Shown one piece after another: positions 23,675 through 32,064 of a DNA stretch of 64,000 nucleotides. The notes under the pieces were generated by a model. That model saw only the letters and a list, made by a program, of their open reading frames with translations. It did no database searches and was not told the DNA's origin. The position numbers and the translations under genes are program-made. The stretch spans positions 62,001 through 126,000 of the forward strand of contig DASZOM010000056.1 of NCBI GenBank assembly GCA_035550735.1, given 5' to 3'. The DNA is from JANQRA01 sp035550735 (GTDB lineage Bacteria; Actinomycetota; Acidimicrobiia; Spongiisociales; ZC4RG35). Numbering within the stretch: the stretch's first letter is position 1; each line of letters starts with the position of its first letter.

Positions 23675-24556
23675 TCAACCGCCCATCTCCCGTCCCGCCA
23701 GGTGCTCCAGCGCCTTGACCAGGGCGTGGTTGCCCTCCCCGCCGAGCCCGCGCGCCTGGAGTGACCTGTAGAGCTGGTAGACGAGGGCGACGCCGGGCAT
23801 GGGGACTCCCGTCTCGTCGGCGGCCTCCAGCACCAAGCGCAGGTCCTTCTGCTGGAGATCGATGGTGAACCCGGGCCGCCAGTCACGTTCGATCATCTGA
23901 GGGCCGCGATTGGAGAGCATCCACGACCCGGCGGATCCCCCTTCCACCGCGGACAGCGTCTTGCGGAGGTCGAGGCCGGCAGCGTCGGCCAGCAGGAGGG
24001 CCTCCGAGGCCGCCAGCTGGTTGAGGACCACGAGCACCTGGTTGACCGCCTTGGCCATCTGCCCCGACCCCGGCTCCTCGCCGACGTGGACGATGGAAGA
24101 CGAATAGGCCTCGATGTAAGGCCGGGCGCGCTCCAGGGCGGCGGCGTCGCCACCTGCCATCACCGCCAGTGTGCCCCGCTGGGCTCCCTCAGAGCCACCG
24201 GACACCGGGGCATCCACCCATGAGCCGCCTCGGTCAGCCAGTTGAGCGGCGAATCGACGTGTCGCTGTCGCGGAGATCGTGGAGTGGTCGACCACGATCG
24301 CATCATCGACCAGGCCTTCGATCACGCCGTCGTCGCCAAAGACCACCTCCTCCACGTCGGGGGTGTCGGAGACACAGACGAAGACGATGTCCGATGCCGC
24401 CGCCAGCCCGCTCGGGGAGTCGGCCACCGAGGCCGTCAGGCCTTCCGTCTTGCCCGGGCTGCGGTTCCACACCGTGAGCTGATGCCCTGCCGAGATCAGG
24501 TTGGACGCCATGCCCCGGCCCATGATGCCGAGGCCGGCGAATCCGAGACGTGTCAT
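23675..24556 (-). CDS. NAD(P)-dependent beta-hydroxyacid dehydrogenase (3-hydroxyisobutyrate dehydrogenase family)
   Basis: From ATG 24556 the protein is 293 residues, the normal length of the family. Motifs include the Rossmann GLGIMGRGMASNL, the substrate-binding DAPVSGGSEGAQRGTLAVMA, and the catalytic Lys in GSGQMAKAVNQ. Such enzymes oxidise 3-hydroxyisobutyrate, tartronate semialdehyde, sulfolactaldehyde or similar compounds; which one cannot be told here. The reading frame stays open for another ~120 codons upstream, but that part is antisense to the adjacent gene and lacks homology. It is divergent from the AONS-type transferase at 24593. Confidence 0.9.
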   Translation of the reverse strand: MTRLGFAGLGIMGRGMASNLISAGHQLTVWNRSPGKTEGLTASVADSPSGLAAASDIVFVCVSDTPDVEEVVFGDDGVIEGLVDDAIVVDHSTISATATRRFAAQLADRGGSWVDAPVSGGSEGAQRGTLAVMAGGDAAALERARPYIEAYSSSIVHVGEEPGSGQMAKAVNQVLVVLNQLAASEALLLADAAGLDLRKTLSAVEGGSAGSWMLSNRGPQMIERDWRPGFTIDLQQKDLRLVLEAADETGVPMPGVALVYQLYRSLQARGLGGEGNHALVKALEHLAGREMGG

Positions 24557-24592
24557 GCCGCCGCACCCTAGAGACCTGCTAAACCCGTCCCC

Positions 24593-25807
24593 ATGCCCAG
24601 CGATCGTCTCGATGCCATCCTCGTCACCGAACTGGAGCGGCTCGGTGCCGAGGGCACGGCCAAGGGGGAGGAGAAGGTGGTGAGCGAGGTGGTCCCGCCC
24701 CGGCAGGGATGGGGCCCGAGATATCGGCTGGCCGGGCGTGACGGCGAGTTTCTGAGGATGAACTCGAACAGTTATCTGGGCTTGTCCGCCCATCCGGCCG
24801 TGGTCGACGCCGAGGAGAGTGCCACCCGTCGTTTCGGGGCCGGTCCGGGGGCGGTTCGCTTCATCTCGGGCACTTATCAACCCCATGTCGACCTGGAGCG
24901 GCGTCTCGCCTCCTTCCACGAACGGGATGCGACAGCCATCTACTCGTCGGCCTATGCCGCGGTGGTGTCGACGCTCGGCTCACTCATCACCGAGGACACG
25001 GTGGTGCTCTCCGACGAGCTCAACCACAACTGCATCATCAGCGCGATCAGGATGAGCCGCCCGGCGAAGCGGGGCGTCTACCCACATCTCGACATGGACG
25101 CCCTCGACGCCGAGCTGGCAGCGGCGTCAGAGGAGGCTTCCCGGGCGGTGGTGGTCACCGACGGGGTCTTCTCGATGCGGGGCGACAACGCCGACGTGGC
25201 CGCCATCTCGGAGATCGCGGCCAGACACGACCCTTCCTTCGCCGAGAACGTGGTGGTGGTGGTCGACGACTCTCACGGCGTAGGGGCGTACGGAGCCACC
25301 GGGAGGGGCACCGAGGAGATCAGCTCGGGCCGGGCCGACGTGTTGATCGGGACCCTGGGCAAGGCCCTGGGTGTCAATGGCGGCTATGTCACCGGATCGT
25401 CGGCGCTGATCGGGTTTCTCAGGGAGAAAGGCCCGATGTACGTGTACTCCAACCCGATCACAGCCGGAGAGGCCGCCGCGGCCGAGATGGCCCTGTCGAT
25501 TCTCGACTCACCGGAGGGTGAGGAGCTTCTGACCCATCTGGGTGCGATGACCGTGCGGTTCGAGTCGGGTCTGGTCGCCGCCGGCTTCGAGACGATCCCC
25601 GGCCCGCACCCGGTGGTGCCCCTCATGGTCCGGGACACCGAGAGGACCGCGGCGCTGGTGTCCCATCTGTTCGCCAACGGCATCCTCACCACCGGGCTCA
25701 ACTACCCGGTAGTGCCCAAGGGCGACGAGGAGCTCCGCTTTCAGGTGAATGCGGACCACACTCCCGCGGACATCGACCAGGTCCTCGAGGTGCTCGGCAG
25801 CTTCTGA
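24593..25807 (+). CDS. PLP-dependent alpha-oxoamine synthase (Kbl/BioF-like)
   Basis: A 404-residue fold-type I PLP enzyme. Motifs: MNSNSYLGLSAHP, GAGPGAVRFISGTYQPHVDL, SDELNHNCIISAIRMS, VVDDSHGVGAYGATGRG and the PLP lysine in GTLGKALGVNGGY. The family condenses an acyl-CoA with an amino acid (glycine C-acetyltransferase, 8-amino-7-oxononanoate synthase, serine palmitoyltransferase). The sequence looks closest to 2-amino-3-ketobutyrate CoA ligase, but no threonine dehydrogenase or bio gene is adjacent. It converges with the carboxylase alpha subunit gene with 5 bp between the stops. Confidence 0.88.
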   Translation: MPSDRLDAILVTELERLGAEGTAKGEEKVVSEVVPPRQGWGPRYRLAGRDGEFLRMNSNSYLGLSAHPAVVDAEESATRRFGAGPGAVRFISGTYQPHVDLERRLASFHERDATAIYSSAYAAVVSTLGSLITEDTVVLSDELNHNCIISAIRMSRPAKRGVYPHLDMDALDAELAAASEEASRAVVVTDGVFSMRGDNADVAAISEIAARHDPSFAENVVVVVDDSHGVGAYGATGRGTEEISSGRADVLIGTLGKALGVNGGYVTGSSALIGFLREKGPMYVYSNPITAGEAAAAEMALSILDSPEGEELLTHLGAMTVRFESGLVAAGFETIPGPHPVVPLMVRDTERTAALVSHLFANGILTTGLNYPVVPKGDEELRFQVNADHTPADIDQVLEVLGSF

Positions 25808-25812
25808 CCGCC

Positions 25813-27756
25813 TCAGCTCTCCTCGATCACGACGAGGACAGCTCCGGACTCGACCTGCTCGCCGGGCGCACAGAGCACCTTCACCACGGTTCCCCCGTGT
25901 GGCGCTCTCAGCGTGTGCTCCATCTTCATCGCCTCGAGGACGAGGAGCACCGCGCCGTCCGCAACCGTGTCCCCCTCACCGACGACCACCCTGATCACCT
26001 TTCCCGGCATCGGAGCGTGCAACGACCCGGCGTCCTCGCCGCCCTCGGTCTCGTGGAATCGGGGAAGGGCGACGAGCCTCGCCGGGCCGGCTGCGGAGTC
26101 GACATAGCGCTCGTCGCCGTATCGGGCCATGAACATCTCGTGACTGGCGTCCCCGACGGAGAACGACACTCGATCCGGAGTTGCGACATCGACCGTGACC
26201 AGACCCGACCCCTCGATCAGGAAGGGCTTCGCCATCGTGTAGGAGATCTGGTGTGTCCCGTGCTCTCCCTGATACGAGCGGGTCTGTGGCGAACCAGGGG
26301 AGTTTCGCCACCCTGAGGGGATGGTGGCGAGAACCCGGGCCGACGCCCGCTCCGCCGCCTGGTCGGCGAGGGCGGCGGCCAGGGCCCCCAGTCGCTCCTC
26401 GTTCTCGTCTAGAAGCGGTCGGGCGAGCTCGGCGACATCGTGGCGTTGCAGGAAGTCGGTGTCCGTCTGCCCGCCGGCGAACTCGGGATGCTCCAGGATT
26501 CGGACCAGCAGGGCGCGGTTGGTGGTGGAGCCGTGGATCCGTGCTCGACGCAGGCTCGAGGCGAGCAGGGCGGACGCCGCCTCCCTGGTGGGAGCGTGGG
26601 CGATCACCTTGGCGATCATGGGGTCGAAGTGGACCGACACGGTGGACCCGTCGGCGATGCCCGAGTCGACACGTAGCCCGGGTACGTCGTCGAACCGGAA
26701 GTGATGGAAGGTCCCGGTCACCGGGAGGTAGTCGTTCAGCGGGTCCTCGGCGTAGAGGCGCGCCTCGATGGCGTGGCCCCGGATCGGCGGCACCTCGGCG
26801 GGCAGCCTGCCTCCCGAAGCCACCTCGATCTGCAGCCGGACCAGGTCGAGGCCGGTCACCATCTCGGTGACCGGGTGCTCCACCTGGAGGCGGGTGTTCA
26901 TCTCGAGGAAGTAGAAGTCGCCTTCCTGGAACAGGAACTCCACGGTGCCTGCGCCCACGTATCCCACGGCGGCGGCGGCGTCGACCGCGGCCCGGCTCAT
27001 CGCCTCCCTCAGCTCGTCGTCGAGCGCCGGGGAGGGCGACTCCTCGATGATCTTCTGATGTCTGCGCTGGATGGAGCACTCCCGCTCGTGGAGGGAGACG
27101 ATCCGCCCGGTGGAGTCGCCAAACACCTGGATCTCGATGTGACGCGGGGCGGTGAGGTACTTCTCCAGGAAGAGCGTGTCGTCCCCGAAGGCTCTCTGCG
27201 CCTCCCGGCCTGCGCTCTCGATGGCTGGGGCCAGGTCCTCGGGGCGTCGCACCACGCGCATCCCCTTGCCGCCTCCGCCCGCAGACGCCTTCACCACGAC
27301 CGGGTAGCCCAGCCGCGCCGCCTCGGTCCGTGGGTCGGTGGCGTGGTCGAGGGGGACGGTGGGCAGCGTGGGGACACCGGCCTGCTCCATCAGGTGCTTG
27401 GAGGCCAGCTTGGATCCCATCGTCTCGATCGCCTCCGGCGAAGGGCCGATGAGGGTGACACCGGCCTCGGCCAGCCTGCGGGCGAAGGCCGGGTTCTCTG
27501 CGAGGAAGCCATAGCCGGGATGCACCGCATCGGCACCCGTCTCCTTGACCGCGGCCATGACCGCGTCGATGTCGAGATAGGTGTCTGCCGGCGACTCACC
27601 CGCCAGCATCACCGCCTCGTCGGCCTCGACCACGTGCGGCTCCGACGCATCCGGGCCGGAGTAGACGGCCACTGTTGCAATCCCCATCTCGGCGCAGGTG
27701 CGGAAGATGCGTCGGGCGATCTCGCCCCGGTTGGCCACGAGAACCTTCGAGATCAT
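25813..27756 (-). CDS. Acyl-CoA carboxylase alpha subunit (biotin carboxylase plus BCCP)
   Basis: A 647-residue protein. The biotin carboxylase part (1-445) shows VLVANRGEIARRIFRT, the ATP-grasp loop SAGGGGKGMRVV, HERECSIQRRHQK and FLEMNTRLQVEHPVTEM. A middle region (about 450-570) is the BT-like linker of 3-methylcrotonyl/propionyl-type enzymes. The C-terminal biotinyl domain carries the attachment Lys in VLEAMKMEH. It carboxylates biotin for transfer to an acyl-CoA by the beta subunit encoded at 28486. The DUF4230 gene lies between them on the other strand. The substrate (methylcrotonyl-, propionyl- or another acyl-CoA) is not settled. Confidence 0.93.
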   Translation of the reverse strand: MISKVLVANRGEIARRIFRTCAEMGIATVAVYSGPDASEPHVVEADEAVMLAGESPADTYLDIDAVMAAVKETGADAVHPGYGFLAENPAFARRLAEAGVTLIGPSPEAIETMGSKLASKHLMEQAGVPTLPTVPLDHATDPRTEAARLGYPVVVKASAGGGGKGMRVVRRPEDLAPAIESAGREAQRAFGDDTLFLEKYLTAPRHIEIQVFGDSTGRIVSLHERECSIQRRHQKIIEESPSPALDDELREAMSRAAVDAAAAVGYVGAGTVEFLFQEGDFYFLEMNTRLQVEHPVTEMVTGLDLVRLQIEVASGGRLPAEVPPIRGHAIEARLYAEDPLNDYLPVTGTFHHFRFDDVPGLRVDSGIADGSTVSVHFDPMIAKVIAHAPTREAASALLASSLRRARIHGSTTNRALLVRILEHPEFAGGQTDTDFLQRHDVAELARPLLDENEERLGALAAALADQAAERASARVLATIPSGWRNSPGSPQTRSYQGEHGTHQISYTMAKPFLIEGSGLVTVDVATPDRVSFSVGDASHEMFMARYGDERYVDSAAGPARLVALPRFHETEGGEDAGSLHAPMPGKVIRVVVGEGDTVADGAVLLVLEAMKMEHTLRAPHGGTVVKVLCAPGEQVESGAVLVVIEES

Positions 27757-27816
27757 CGGTCGGGCAGGCTACCCCCTGGCTGCGAATACGGCCCCGGGCA
27801 CCGATAAACTGGGCAT

Positions 27817-28482
27817 ATGGACAACGAGACGAGATCGTCTCGGTTCCCGTCCGTCCCCGTGATCATCCTGATCGTCGTCCTCGGCCTTGGGCTGCTCACC
27901 TGGTGGGGGGTGCGAACGGTGATATCGGCGATCCCGACCCCTGGCGACATCGCCAACGTCTTCGAGCCCGAGCCCTACGAGGAGATCGGGCCGGTGACGA
28001 TCACCGCCATTCGCAACCTTGCACGACTGACGACCGTCGAGACGGTGCAGTACACCATCGTCGAGAAGGGCACCGACGAGGGATGGCTGGCTTGGGCTCG
28101 CGGCGACTCGTTGCGCATGTTCGCCGTGGCCCGGATCGGCGCCGGTGTCGACCTGGCGAATCTGACCGCCGGGGACATCTCCGTGGGCGAGGACGGCGTC
28201 GTCGAGATGACGATCCCTGCCGCCACGATCCAGTACGTCGACCCCGACGAGGATTCCACCCAGGTCCTCGAGCGTGACGTGGGGATCTTCACCAGCGGGG
28301 ACCCCGGGCTCGAGTCCGACGTGCGCCGGATCGCCGACGAGGTCCTCGTGGACAACGCCATCGAGGAGGGGATCCTGGACCGGGCCGAGGAGAACGCACA
28401 GTCAGTGCTCATCGACTTCCTGCTCAGCCTCGGTTACCAGGACGTGGTCATCGACTTCCTCCCCGCCCCGGTCGAGGAGTGA
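27817..28482 (+). CDS. DUF4230 membrane-anchored protein
   Basis: A 221-residue protein with one N-terminal transmembrane helix (about 12-34), then a DUF4230-type extracytoplasmic domain: GPVTITAIRNLARLTTVETV, GWLAWARGDSLRMFAVARI, AGVDLANLTAGDI and a C-terminal helix pair. The family has no established function. It is transcribed opposite to the two carboxylase subunit genes that flank it, with 60 bp to the alpha-subunit start and 3 bp to the beta-subunit stop, so it is not part of that operon. The proximity is probably incidental. Confidence 0.83.
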   Translation: MDNETRSSRFPSVPVIILIVVLGLGLLTWWGVRTVISAIPTPGDIANVFEPEPYEEIGPVTITAIRNLARLTTVETVQYTIVEKGTDEGWLAWARGDSLRMFAVARIGAGVDLANLTAGDISVGEDGVVEMTIPAATIQYVDPDEDSTQVLERDVGIFTSGDPGLESDVRRIADEVLVDNAIEEGILDRAEENAQSVLIDFLLSLGYQDVVIDFLPAPVEE

Positions 28483-28485
28483 CCG

Positions 28486-30084
28486 CTACATCCTGAAGAC
28501 GCCGAAGCGGTCGGTGCCCTGCACGGGCCCGGAGTGGATGGCGGAGAGGGCGATGCCGAGGACGGTCCGGGTCTCTCTAGGGTCGATCAGCCCATCGTCG
28601 CGCACCCTCGCAGTGGAGAAGTAGGCCTGCTCACTCTCCTCCATCTCGGCGGTCAAAGCCGCGGTGCGGGCGGCGTCGGCCTCCTCGTCGAATGGGACAC
28701 CCCTCGACTCGGCGGACTGACGCGCCACGATCGACATCACGCCGGCCAGCTGTTTCGCCCCCATCACCGACACCTTGTGGTTGGGGTAACCGAACACGAA
28801 CCGGGGCTCGTAGGCGCGGCCCGACATCCCGTAGTTGCCGGCCCCGTAGGACACCCCGGCCATCAGAGAGATGTGAGGGACCTCGGAGTTGGCGACGGCG
28901 TTGATCATCTTGGCGCCGTCCTTGATGATCCCCGCCTGCTCGTACTCCTTGCCCACCATGTAGCCGGTGGTGTTGTGTATGAAGAGGATCGGGGTGTCGT
29001 ATCGGTTGCACAGCTGGATGAACTCGGTGGTCTTCTTCGCCTCGTCGCCGAAGATGACCCCCTGCTGGTTGGCGACCACCCCCAGCGGATACCCGTGGAG
29101 GTACCCCCAGCCGTTGAGGATCGACGTGCCGTAGACCGCCTTGTACTCCTCGAATTCGGAGCCGTCGAGGACCCGGGCGAGGATCTCCCGCATGTCGAAC
29201 GGGACCCGGAGGTCGGCCGGTATCACCCCGAGGATCTCGTCCGGGTCGTGGATGGTCTCTGAGACGTCTCTCGTGGGCCCCGGTCCGAGCTTGCGCCAAT
29301 TGAAGTGGGCCACGATGTCCCGGCCCATCCTGATCGCCTCGTGCTCGTCGTCGGCGAAGTAGTCGCTGAGCCCGGAGATCCGGGAGTGCATCTCGGCGCC
29401 TCCCAGCTCTTCGTCCGTCGACTCCTCGCCCGTCGCCATCTTCACCAGGGGTGGCCCGCCCAGGAAGACCTTCGCCTGCTCCCGGACCATCACCGCGTAG
29501 TCGCACATTGCGGGGAAATAGGCGCCGCCCGCGGTGGAGCTGCCGAAGACGATCGCCACCGTGGGGATGCCTCTCTTGGAGAGACGGGTCAGGTTGCGGA
29601 ACCACTTGCCCCCGACGAGGAACACGTCCGCCTGGTCGGGGAGGTCGGCGCCGCCCGACTCGACCAGGTTGAGCAGGGGGAGCCGGTTCTCCATGGCGAT
29701 GTCCATGATCCGCAACGACTTGGCCAGTGTGTAGCGGTTGAAGACTCCCGCCTGGCTGGTCGGGTCGTTGGCGAGGATGGCGCACTCGACACCGTTGACC
29801 ACCCCGATCCCGGTTACGACGTTGCCGCCCAAGGGTTTGTCGGTGCCCCAGGCGGCGAGGGTCGAGAGCTCGAGAAATGGAGAGTCCCGGTCGACGAGGA
29901 GCTCGATGCGCTCTCTGGGTAGGAGCTTGCCCCGGGCCCGGTGACGCTCGATGTACTTCTCCCCACCGCCGAGACGGGCCTGCTCCTGGAGTGACTCGAA
30001 CTCGGCGAGCTTTGCCTCCATGGCCGAGCGATTCGACTGGTACTCCTCGGACCGCGGGTCGAGGCGCGTCTTCAGCACCTGCAT
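28486..30084 (-). CDS. Acyl-CoA carboxylase beta (carboxyltransferase) subunit
   Basis: A 532-residue crotonase-fold carboxyltransferase with the methylcrotonyl-CoA carboxylase beta pattern: GGGEKYIERHRARGKLLPRE, GIGVVNGVECAILANDPT, LVESGGADLPDQADVF, VFGSSTAGGAYFPAMCDYAV and, in the C-terminal half, MAGVSYGAGNYGMSGRAYEP. The length matches MccB. It transfers CO2 from biotin to the acyl-CoA and pairs with the alpha subunit at 25813. The ferredoxin gene lies 25 bp upstream in the same direction and may share its transcript. Substrate specificity cannot be assigned from motifs. Confidence 0.92.
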   Translation of the reverse strand: MQVLKTRLDPRSEEYQSNRSAMEAKLAEFESLQEQARLGGGEKYIERHRARGKLLPRERIELLVDRDSPFLELSTLAAWGTDKPLGGNVVTGIGVVNGVECAILANDPTSQAGVFNRYTLAKSLRIMDIAMENRLPLLNLVESGGADLPDQADVFLVGGKWFRNLTRLSKRGIPTVAIVFGSSTAGGAYFPAMCDYAVMVREQAKVFLGGPPLVKMATGEESTDEELGGAEMHSRISGLSDYFADDEHEAIRMGRDIVAHFNWRKLGPGPTRDVSETIHDPDEILGVIPADLRVPFDMREILARVLDGSEFEEYKAVYGTSILNGWGYLHGYPLGVVANQQGVIFGDEAKKTTEFIQLCNRYDTPILFIHNTTGYMVGKEYEQAGIIKDGAKMINAVANSEVPHISLMAGVSYGAGNYGMSGRAYEPRFVFGYPNHKVSVMGAKQLAGVMSIVARQSAESRGVPFDEEADAARTAALTAEMEESEQAYFSTARVRDDGLIDPRETRTVLGIALSAIHSGPVQGTDRFGVFRM

Positions 30085-30109
30085 TGCGGCTGAGCGTAAC
30101 TGAGGGTTG

Positions 30110-30415
30110 TCAGCCGCTGTGGACAGCCGACTCCTGATAGGGCTCGAGCATGATGCACTCGCCAGGGCACTCCTCGGCGGACTCGATCACGTCGTCGATG
30201 AGCGCATCGGGGACACGCGCCAGCCCGCGGGCCCCGTCGGGTGCCTGTTCGCCGTCGAAGACGACCGTGCGCCCGAAGTGCTTGGACTCCTCCTTGACGA
30301 CCCAGAGGCCGTCATCCCTGCCGACGAACACGTCGGGGGTGATCTCCTCGCAGATTCCGTCGCCCGTGCAGAGGTCTTGGTCGATCCAGACCATTAGCTT
30401 GGTTGCGTCGGCCAT
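30110..30415 (-). CDS. Ferredoxin, single-cluster 3Fe-4S/4Fe-4S type
   Basis: A 101-residue small acidic protein of the actinobacterial single-cluster ferredoxin family. Visible are VWIDQDLCTGDGICEEITPD near the N-terminus (first cysteines separated by GDGI) and AEECPGECIMLEP near the C-terminus. The second cysteine position of the usual CxxxxxC set looks like that of 3Fe-4S ferredoxins that serve P450s or Rieske oxygenases. No such oxygenase is in the window, so its electron partner is unknown. It is upstream of and codirectional with the carboxylase beta gene. Confidence 0.85.
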   Translation of the reverse strand: MADATKLMVWIDQDLCTGDGICEEITPDVFVGRDDGLWVVKEESKHFGRTVVFDGEQAPDGARGLARVPDALIDDVIESAEECPGECIMLEPYQESAVHSG

Positions 30416-30467
30416 ACCCCCAAGTTAGATGGTCGGATGGCGCTACCCAATTCAGACCGGAGGTGAC

Positions 30468-30917
30468 ATGGAGCAGGTGTTGGAGGGTCTGCAGAGGCGA
30501 ATCGGTGAGGAGGTCGGGATCTCCGACTGGTGGGAGATCACCCAGGAGAGGGTGGACGCCTTCGCCGAGGCGACCGAGGACCACCAATTCATCCATGTGA
30601 ACCCCGAGCTGGCCGCCCAGACCCCGTTCGGCGGGACCATCGCCCACGGCTTTCTCACCCTGTCCTTGACGGTGGCGATGGCGGCCGGCATCGACATGGG
30701 GTTCGGTCATCCGATGATGGCCTTGAACTACGGTCTGGACAAGGTCCGCTTCCCGGCACCGGTCCCGGTCGGCTCCAGGATCAGGGTGCGGGTCCGGCTC
30801 GACGAGGCCACCGAGGTCCCCGGGGGCATCAACGTCAAACAGACCTACACCATCGAGATCGAGGGCCAGGAAAAGCCAGGGATGGTCGCCGAGCGGCTCA
30901 GCCGTCTGTACTACTGA
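30468..30917 (+). CDS. MaoC-family (R)-specific enoyl-CoA hydratase
   Basis: From ATG 30468 the product is 149 residues. The start is fixed by a strong ribosome-binding site, GGAGG at 30459-30463, four bases before the ATG. The hot-dog fold hydratase motif is clear: ATEDHQFIHVNPELA carries the catalytic Asp/His pair, followed by TPFGGTIAHGFLTLSL. It hydrates 2-enoyl-CoA to (R)-3-hydroxyacyl-CoA. It faces a thiolase/CoA-transferase/SDR operon that could act on the same intermediates. The reading frame upstream of this ATG is open but carries no family sequence. Confidence 0.92.
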   Translation: MEQVLEGLQRRIGEEVGISDWWEITQERVDAFAEATEDHQFIHVNPELAAQTPFGGTIAHGFLTLSLTVAMAAGIDMGFGHPMMALNYGLDKVRFPAPVPVGSRIRVRVRLDEATEVPGGINVKQTYTIEIEGQEKPGMVAERLSRLYY

Positions 30918-30991
30918 GCAACGGCGAGCTCAGGGACACCCAGACCGCCTCCGCGGTGGCCACGGTTGGCCCGTCGCGGCGATATGCCAGG

Positions 30992-31693
30992 TCAGCTCAG
31001 CGACCGGCCCCCGCCCACCACCACGACCTCGCCGGTGATGTAGGAGGAGAGCGGGGTGAGCAGGAACCAGACGACGTTGGCGATCTCATCCGGCGCTCCC
31101 ATGCGCTCCAACGGGATGGTGGAGACCATGTCGGCGAGAACCTTCTCGGGGATCGCCATCGCCATCTCGGTCCCGATGAGCCCGGGAGCGATGGCGTTGA
31201 CCCGGACGTGCGGGGCGAGGGACAGGGCCAGGGCCCGGGTCAGCCCGACGACGCCCCCTTTCGACATCGAGTAGTTGAACTGCCCGAAGTTGCCCAGATA
31301 GGCGCGGGAGGCGATGTTGACGATCGAGCTGCCCTCGGTGAGGAGGTCCGCCAGGGCCGTGCTCAGACGAAAGGCGACACCGAGATTGACGTCGAGGACC
31401 GCGGTGAAGTCTTCGTCGGTCATGTTGACCAGACGGGCGTCACGGGTGATGCCGGCATTGTTGACCAGGCCGAGCAGGGGAGCCCCTACCTCCTCGACTG
31501 CGGTGCGCACCGCCGCCACCCCGTCGTCACTGGTGAGGTCGACCTGGACAGGGACCATGTCGTGGTCGGTGAGGCCCAGCTCGGGGGAGAGGTCGACGCC
31601 GACCACCGTGAATGATGGGTTGGCGGCGAGCCTCGCCGCGATTGCGCGCCCGATCCCGCGGGCGGCGCCGGTGACCACGATCGACCCGTTCAC
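30992..31693 (-). CDS. Short-chain dehydrogenase/reductase, FabG-like
   Basis: From GTG 31693 the protein is 233 residues. The SDR signature set is complete: cofactor motif TGAARGIGRAIA, NNAGITRDA, catalytic Ser in VNIASRAYLG, YSMSKGG (Tyr-xxx-Lys) and VNAIAPGLIGTEM. It probably interconverts a 3-oxoacyl and 3-hydroxyacyl thioester. Its start overlaps the stop of the small SDR-like gene by 4 bp, so it is the last gene of the four-gene operon headed by the thiolase. An open frame extends upstream, but the GTG fits both the family N-terminus and the overlap. Confidence 0.9.
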   Translation of the reverse strand: MNGSIVVTGAARGIGRAIAARLAANPSFTVVGVDLSPELGLTDHDMVPVQVDLTSDDGVAAVRTAVEEVGAPLLGLVNNAGITRDARLVNMTDEDFTAVLDVNLGVAFRLSTALADLLTEGSSIVNIASRAYLGNFGQFNYSMSKGGVVGLTRALALSLAPHVRVNAIAPGLIGTEMAMAIPEKVLADMVSTIPLERMGAPDEIANVVWFLLTPLSSYITGEVVVVGGGRSLS

Positions 31694-32064
31694 GCCAGGG
31701 CCTTGCCTAGATGGGACGACCCGACCCTGATCAGCTCCCCGGTGACCCCCATCGAGCCCTCGGCCAACTTCTCGGCCCACTGCGTCACCATCCCCGGATC
31801 AGCGTCAGCGTCGTAGGCCAACACGTTGGCAGTCCAGCCCTTGCGGGATCCCTCGATGGCGGCGGTGCGCGCCGCGGAGAGAAGACCGGCCGCCACCATG
31901 GCGTTGCCCGCTCCGCGTCTCCCCAGGAGGTCGTCGTGATGGACGATGTACACGAACGACTCCTCATTGCGGGCCGCCTCCCGGCTGAGGCGAAACACCC
32001 GATCGAGCTCGGCTCGAACCTCCGTCCACTCGTCGCCGACCGGCTCGGCCCTGAACACGTTCAC
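31690..32064 (-). CDS. Small SDR-like protein lacking the cofactor motif
   Basis: A 124-residue protein from GTG 32064, overlapping its neighbours by 4 bp on both sides. The second half reads like the C-terminal half of an SDR: NAMVAAGLLSAARTAAIEGS, then KGWTANVLAYDADAD and VTGELIRVGSSHLGK. The N-terminal glycine-rich nucleotide motif and the Tyr-xxx-Lys pair are missing. It could be a non-catalytic partner of the SDR encoded immediately downstream, or a decayed enzyme kept for a structural role. The tight coupling and lack of stops favour a functional gene. Confidence 0.72.
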   Translation of the reverse strand: MNVFRAEPVGDEWTEVRAELDRVFRLSREAARNEESFVYIVHHDDLLGRRGAGNAMVAAGLLSAARTAAIEGSRKGWTANVLAYDADADPGMVTQWAEKLAEGSMGVTGELIRVGSSHLGKALA

